Source of the DNA: Gyrodactylus bullatarudis
Lineage: Eukaryota > Platyhelminthes > Monogenea > Gyrodactylidea > Gyrodactylidae
Direction: 5' to 3'
Length of the DNA: 10,714 bases
Assembly (NCBI GenBank): GCA_012064415.1
Contig: SSNU01000246.1
Span: forward strand, 65,295-76,008
Part shown: piece after piece, positions 1-5,200 of the stretch
Layout: the number at the start of each line of letters is the position of its first letter
Numbering within the stretch: the stretch's first letter is position 1
Translations under genes and position numbers: made by a program
Notes under the pieces: model-generated
Told to the model about the DNA's origin: nothing
Databases searched by the model: none
What the model saw: only the letters and a program-made list of their open reading frames with translations

Positions 1-309
1 TCCATTTTTAAACCGATTATGTTTCAAATGAAGTAAATTCATTGAAAAAGTGACAATACCCTTAAGAAAGCCAATGGGTATTAAAATATAAAAGGTATAT
101 AAAATTTGTATTAGTAGTATAAATAGAATTTCGTAGTGAGGGCTTGAACTTAATGAATCTTTGCATTTTGAAAATTTTCCTTCGAAAATCAATCCCTCAG
201 AAATACACCTCCTTCAATTCACTCACCTTCTCAGTGTGTTTGGGTAATGAGGGCTTATGTGCTAGATTCACTAAAGTCACACTGATTACCAACATACACT
301 AGTGAATTA
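1..309. other. AT-rich flank left of the transposase remnant
   Basis: No gene is visible. On the minus strand, weakly transposase-like reading continues for a short way below position 310 and then ends in a stop near 257. No piggyBac terminal inverted repeat flanked by TTAA is recognisable here. A motif, tgagggctt, occurs twice (about 137 and 247), and a short imperfect duplication of cactgatt surrounds 280-330. This is probably degraded transposon 3' sequence or intron of the upstream host gene. Confidence 0.4.
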
Positions 310-1150
310 CCGACACTCACTGATTTCCCAGACTCACGGTAACATATATATTGGATTGTACCAGGATCAATATTTTTGCATTGAAATGATCCGGGTAAAA
401 ACTTCCTATTCTTCCGGCATGTACCCACTATGGCTGTACGGTTAGCTTTGAGATTTTGAGCTAAATCATATGATGTGAAAAATTATCACATGTAACTGTC
501 CTACCAGCGTTTAGAAACGGATGAATCAATTGCTTCAAAACTCTTGATCCTTGACCAACTTCTTGAGCATCGCCGTCTTTCCCTATGTAAATATCTTCAT
601 TACATATGTAGGCTGTTTTTGCATCACATGCCGCTCATACTTTAATTCCATATTTACCTGGCTTGCTCTTCATATAAACCCTGAATGGAAATCTGCCTCG
701 GAAGGAAATAAGTTGTTCATCAATAGTTATTTGCTCTGATGGAATAAATGCTTTCTGGCAATTTGAAATAAACTCTTTGAATATCATCCTTATTGGAGAA
801 AGCTTGTCTCTATTTTGCCCAATGTTTCGTAATGATTTATTATCAAATCTTATGTATTGTTTGATAATTTTAAACCTTGAATTGCTCGTTGAATCTTTGA
901 CAATCTGTGCTCCAAATTCATCTCCCCACAGTTCTTCCAGTTGTATATTCTTTTGTTTACAAACTCCAAAATAGAGAGATATTCCAATCCACCTACGAAT
1001 TTCGTCATTTTGATAAAATTTATTAAAACTTAAGTCAATATTAGAATTCTCAGCCATGGTCATCCAAACGTTTCGACGGTGATTGTCTTCACACGCCTTC
1101 TTCAGTGGTACGACAAGTTTGTCAAAAAACAAATTACTATTTATATACTT
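310..1150 (-). pseudogene. piggyBac-family transposase remnant (DDE_Tnp_1_7, PGBD4-like)
   Basis: In piggyBac elements this enzyme cuts and pastes DNA at TTAA sites. The open part (1132-635) carries family hallmarks: RRWIGISLYFGV, RDKLSPIRMIF, the ITIDEQL box with the first catalytic Asp at 719-721, FRGRFPFRVYMKSKPGKYGIK, and, past the stop, a CDAK segment and a TCDN box with the second catalytic Asp at 485-487. It is broken. An in-frame TGA at 635-637 sits where the family normally has Trp. A single-base shift near 476-484 occurs just after the TCDN box, and reading continues in another frame to about 310. The third acidic region and the C-terminal cysteine-rich domain are missing. The N side is cut by a TGA at 1151-1153, and the first codon of the open frame is TTG, so no credible start remains. 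It lies antisense to WDR19, probably inside one of its introns. It cannot encode an active transposase. Confidence 0.85.
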
Positions 1151-1362
1151 TCATGATCTCATACCTATCAGTTTTGTCCAATCAGATGAGAGAATAGAAT
1201 AATACAAGAGGCTGACTTGATTATCTATACTTTATTATCATAGTTTTAATAAATTTTATTATAAAACTAATTTTAGGTCATTTTGAATTTCTGAGTTTTT
1301 GCAATTCATGCTCCGCATGTATAAATTTGTATACTTGGTAACATTTCCAATGATATAATCAC
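1151..1362. other. AT-rich segment splitting the transposase remnant
   Basis: About 212 bp without coding potential separates the catalytic part of the transposase from a candidate N-terminal piece. Read on the minus strand, the piece to the right ends with DFSSY and the piece to the left begins with YINSNLFFD, so the two would meet at a shared TAT codon. That suggests a small insertion with a 2-3 bp duplication. An alternative is an intron, with a donor near 1398 (AG|GTGCGT) and an acceptor near 1137 that would keep the frame. No clear terminal inverted repeat is visible. Confidence 0.3.
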
Positions 1363-1560
1363 TTATGAATAAGAAGAAAAATCCGCTTGGTTCACGCACC
1401 TTTTTGAGATCTTAGTAAGTCCACTGGTAAAATTGACCACATTGTGAATAGGGATTTGACCTTGATATGGTCGTGTATCCGAATAAACAATTCCACCACA
1501 CTTAGAGAGATAGGCTGAATTGGCTGGGATAATATTTGCCTGTTCATCGTCTGTTGAATT
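1363..1560 (-). pseudogene. candidate N-terminal fragment of the piggyBac transposase
   Basis: A 65-codon stop-free minus-strand frame with no Met. It starts just after a TGA (1561-1563) and ends at TAA (1363-1365). It begins acidic (STDDEQ) and contains GQIPIHNVVNFTSGLTKISK, which resembles the stretch between the acidic N-terminus and the first helical block of some PGBD transposases (HN-V ... G-T). Position, strand and order agree with the catalytic piece to its left. The assignment rests on pattern resemblance only; a chance open frame or another transposon gene is possible. Confidence 0.4.
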
Positions 1561-1890
1561 TCAACACACGAAAATCTTTTATAGTCTTTATTTTCTAAGA
1601 AATACTACACCTTTCTCTCCGCTTTCTTTTTCTACAGATAGATCAATACATCCCAGAAGACAACACAGTCAGGTAGCAAGCGAAAAACGTTATATAAAAT
1701 CTATGCCGAACATCTCCCTGAAGAACTACTTGGTTCAAAATTATGTACTTTTAGAGTTTGATAATGGAAAAATAAATTCAACACAAGGTAGAAGAAACCA
1801 GTTAAATTTGTTCACGATATCCGGAAAATAAATAAACTCATGAGCTAAGAAACCCAGAATAAAAACAAAAAAAATATTTTCTAGTTTCAG
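1561..1890 (+). other. No assigned gene; open frame with splice-like ends before the first WDR19 exon
   Basis: A plus-strand frame is open across 1520-1831. It contains a strong pyrimidine tract with acceptor (ctttctttttctacag, ending at 1637) and a possible donor after 1787 (caag|gtagaa). The 150-bp interval 1638-1787 would join exon 1891 in phase. Its translation, including SLKNYLVQNYVLLEFDNGK, does not match the WDR19 segment expected just before that exon, so I do not call it. A standard acceptor (ctagtttcag) ends at 1890. Confidence 0.35.
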
Positions 1891-2293
1891 CCATCTACGA
1901 ATGTCTTGGTGACGAGGAAAACTCTTCCAAGTATAGAAAAGTCAGTAAAATTTGTGAAATAGAAGTTCTACTCGGCTATTTTCTCAATGCCAAAGGCGAA
2001 TTTACCCAAGCAGAGGAGAAATTTTTAAACTCTACCCAGCCAAAACATGCAATCTATCAAAATATTGAGCTGAATAATTGGTCGAGAGCCTTGGAATTGG
2101 CAAAAGATTTTGATCAAGAGAGCATTCCCTCCATTTTATTCAATTATGGCATACATCAGACAAATAATGGTAACCAGGAAGCAGCAATTGATACATTTAA
2201 AAAGGCTTCAAAATCCACAAAAGATGCTATCTTTATTGAAAAATGTTTGAAACAGATTTCCCTATGTCTCTTCAAGAATGGACTATTCAAAAA
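1891..2293 (+). CDS. WDR19: WDR19 exon A (first in the window)
   Basis: Begins after ctagtttcag with two bases of a split codon (phase 1 from the unseen exon) and ends before GTAAAT at 2294 with two bases of the next codon. It encodes residues 1-133 plus the split codon: helical TPR-like sequence with IYECLGDEE, GEFTQAEEKFL, NNWSRALELAKDFDQESIP and NQEAAIDTFKKAS. This aligns by eye with the WDR19 block around LQHW-ALQLAK. The reading frame runs past the donor only to a TAA at 2295. Confidence 0.85.
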
Positions 2294-5200
2294 GTAAATA
2301 ATGAAATAAGTCGATCTAGGATAAACATTTTTTATCTTGATTTAAATTAAAGTTTTTGAATCTGCCTCTGGTCTATTTTGCATTGTCAATGAAACATTAA
2401 TTTAATAATTCTTCCAGAAAAGCTCTAGTTCATCTTATTTTTTTGGAAGAGAATTTTCATTTTCCATCTCTGGAAGATAACTCATAATTTAAGAGCATAG
2501 AATATGGATAAAATTAAGAAATAGGAAACTTGAATCATGATAGGATCTGAAAATTCTCAATAAATATTAGTTGGGGTAGATTTAATTGGAATCGTCTTCT
2601 AAAGCCTGTTCAAGACGTTTTGGTCCTGACGTAGTCAAGTGAGATGAAACGATCTCAATACCGAAACGTCTGGAAAAAGATTGGTTATATTTCAATGTAA
2701 TCTGTTTTCAGTAATATTAAAAATTGAAGAATGGTTTAAATTTTCAAAATCTACTTATTTAACCGACAAGAAAGAGAACGCAAAGAATTCATGTAAATTT
2801 GTCTATTACAGAGGTATCAAGTTGGCTCAATCTATCAAGTCAAGAGAATTCTACGAGGAAGCAGCAAATCTCTTGGAAACACTCAAGGTAAATTGAAACT
2901 TTGAATCCAAACTATTTTTAAAAAAACTTGAGAGAACGCATATTTTTTTGTGACTAATGAAATCTATTTCATTTCGGTCAAATTTAAACATAATTATTTG
3001 AATTATTCCCTATTAAAAATTATAAATCATTTTCTTCATGTTAAAATAAAAGTATTTGCAGTATTTAAATTCTTTTCTCAATTAGGAGTACAAATATGCT
3101 GCGTACTTGTTCAATGAATGCGGACTCATAAATGAAACATTCACTTGCTTTTTGAAGAGTGATCAACTAGAAAAGGTAGAAAGCCTTTTACAATCAGAAA
3201 AGCTTAATTCAGACAGTTTAAATTTCTATGGGCAACTGATGGAGGACAGAAGGGATTATGAAAAAGCACTTGGGGCTTATAGGAAATCCAACAATCATAC
3301 AGGAGTTATAAGGTAAGATTTTTGAGTGTACCAGACGTGGAAGAGAGGTTTGCAATATAAAAATCATTCAGGTTTTTTCCGAATTTCCAAAAATCCTTAA
3401 AAAACACCAAAAGTATTTAAATTTTCGTTACAAGTGTAATAATTTTTTTATTTTCCATATATTTTACCAGAAATATTTCGTTCTAGGTGCTTAGGTGCTT
3501 ACGAAATATTTCTAGTACCCTTTGTAAGTATAGGTGCTCCGTATACTTACTAGAATAGTATATTTTACTATTCTAAAAGTTGACGATATGTTTAAAAATA
3601 GGAATCTCAGAAAATTCATTGATTTTGGCGCAATAATAAAAGCTTTCAAATCAAGAAATATTTTAAACATTAAGTTCAATGAAAGATTTCCTAAAACATT
3701 AATTTTGAATATACATAAATTTGATATATTTCATGGATTTGGCCATAAAACGTTAATTTACAATGTAAAATCATTAGCCTACATATTTTCCTTATTTAGA
3801 CTCGAAACTAATTATTTATTGTCTAATTTTAAAACTATTTACTCAAAATTCGAATTGGGTGATTGTGAAAATCTTACGAATTTAAAATTAATAATTATTA
3901 ATGTTCCATATTAGATCCAAATTAGACTATCTCTTCTTTATTCTCATCTTCAAAAGCCAGATGATTAACAAATTTCTCACAGACTTATTCGCATATTATT
4001 TTTTATATTTACCAAATTCCTTTGCCTATAAAACTAAATATTGACAGATTTACATTTTATATATTGTTTTCAAAAATAAATTTGTCTAACAAAAATAAGA
4101 CTCAGGTTTAATAGATTTACATGTCTTTCTACTGCTCGAACGTAAAATATCTTTCTGGTCTCTAGGCTTTTGTTAAAGACTAAAAATGGAACTCATCAAG
4201 CAGAGGAAATTGCCATGAAAAATGATGATATCGATGGGTTTATTCAGTTGGCTGAATTTTACAAGCAACACAAGAATACTCCGAAAACAATCATGTTTTA
4301 TCTCAAAGCAAAACTTATCGACGAGGCATTGAGATTTTCCTCTGAAAATGATGCTTTCGATGAATCCTATTACAAGGACTTTCAACCAACTATTCAAGAA
4401 GCTGAAAAAATTGCCACCTACATGAACAGTCGTGATGAACACCTTTTGGCGGGAAAGTTTTATGAGATGGCCAATCTCAATGAAAAGGTATTCTTACTTT
4501 CTGACTTCGTTATGTTTTTGATATAGCAAATTTTCTCGAGTATATGGTTTAATAGACAATTCGAAATCTAAAGCTAATTGATTTGAAGTTGGGATTCTAT
4601 GATATTTTCAAGTATCTTAATTTTTACATCAAGAATTCGAATTAATAAAAATATTTTGGAATCTGAATGTATTACAGTATTATTGATTTTCAAGTAGTAA
4701 AAATGATCAAGAAATCGAAATTCAACTTCTGAGCAATGGAACAGATTTAGGATTGGGGTTCTTGTCTAATCTTGATTCTGAAAAAAATCTTCAGACCATT
4801 CTGCCACTTTCAAATCGAAAATAGGATTTTTGGGCCGAATTGATATTTGAAAAATTACGAAATTTTTCTTAGAAATGAATTATTTTTCTTCAAACGTTAA
4901 AAGAAGGCAGCATTATCTGGATTACAGAAAATCTTTTAACATATTCGAATTCTTAATGAAAAAATTGAGTTTTCTCAAAAAATCTTGGATTCCCTACTAC
5001 ATATAAATGAATAAATTAGAGGATAGAATGATATCATGTACAAAACAAGAAAATGCAGTCAGAGTTACACTTTTAATGGTGATGCCAAATATGCGCAGTT
5101 TTTCCCAATCAGTTTAAAGATGACTTGGTTGGTTGTGCAAGCGTTCAGAGCGTAATAAGTGGATGTTAAAATTTTGAGGAATACTCAACAGCCTCTTACA

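Larger units (their letters stand above)
2294..2811 (+). other. WDR19 intron after exon A (518 bp) with a nested hairpin
   Basis: Donor GTAAAT, acceptor gtctattacag ending at 2811. An earlier acceptor-like site (ctgttttcag, ending 2710) is open to exon B in one frame but does not match exon A's phase or WDR19, so it is not used in this model. The intron carries the hairpin at 2613-2671 and one copy of the 25-bp repeat described separately. Confidence 0.7.

Noticed and set aside
551..974. Plus-strand frames at 551-739 and 777-974
   Set aside because: Both are antisense shadows of the transposase remnant.
2626..2668. A functional hammerhead ribozyme
   Set aside because: The conserved strings are present, but a complete three-stem fold with a valid cleavage site could not be drawn; kept only as a resemblance.
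2681..2811. Upstream extension of exon B from the acceptor-like site at 2710
   Set aside because: It begins in repeat sequence, does not match the phase left by exon A, and has no WDR19 similarity; the acceptor at 2811 gives an exact phase and homology match.
3534..3914. A 126-codon plus-strand open frame in the WDR19 intron after exon C
   Set aside because: It starts at a non-ATG codon inside a hairpin, is made of AT-rich low-information codons, shows no domain, and lies wholly within a well-bounded intron.
4173..4442. 89-codon minus-strand frame opposite WDR19 exon D
   Set aside because: Shadow of a real exon on the other strand; no start context, no recognisable domain.
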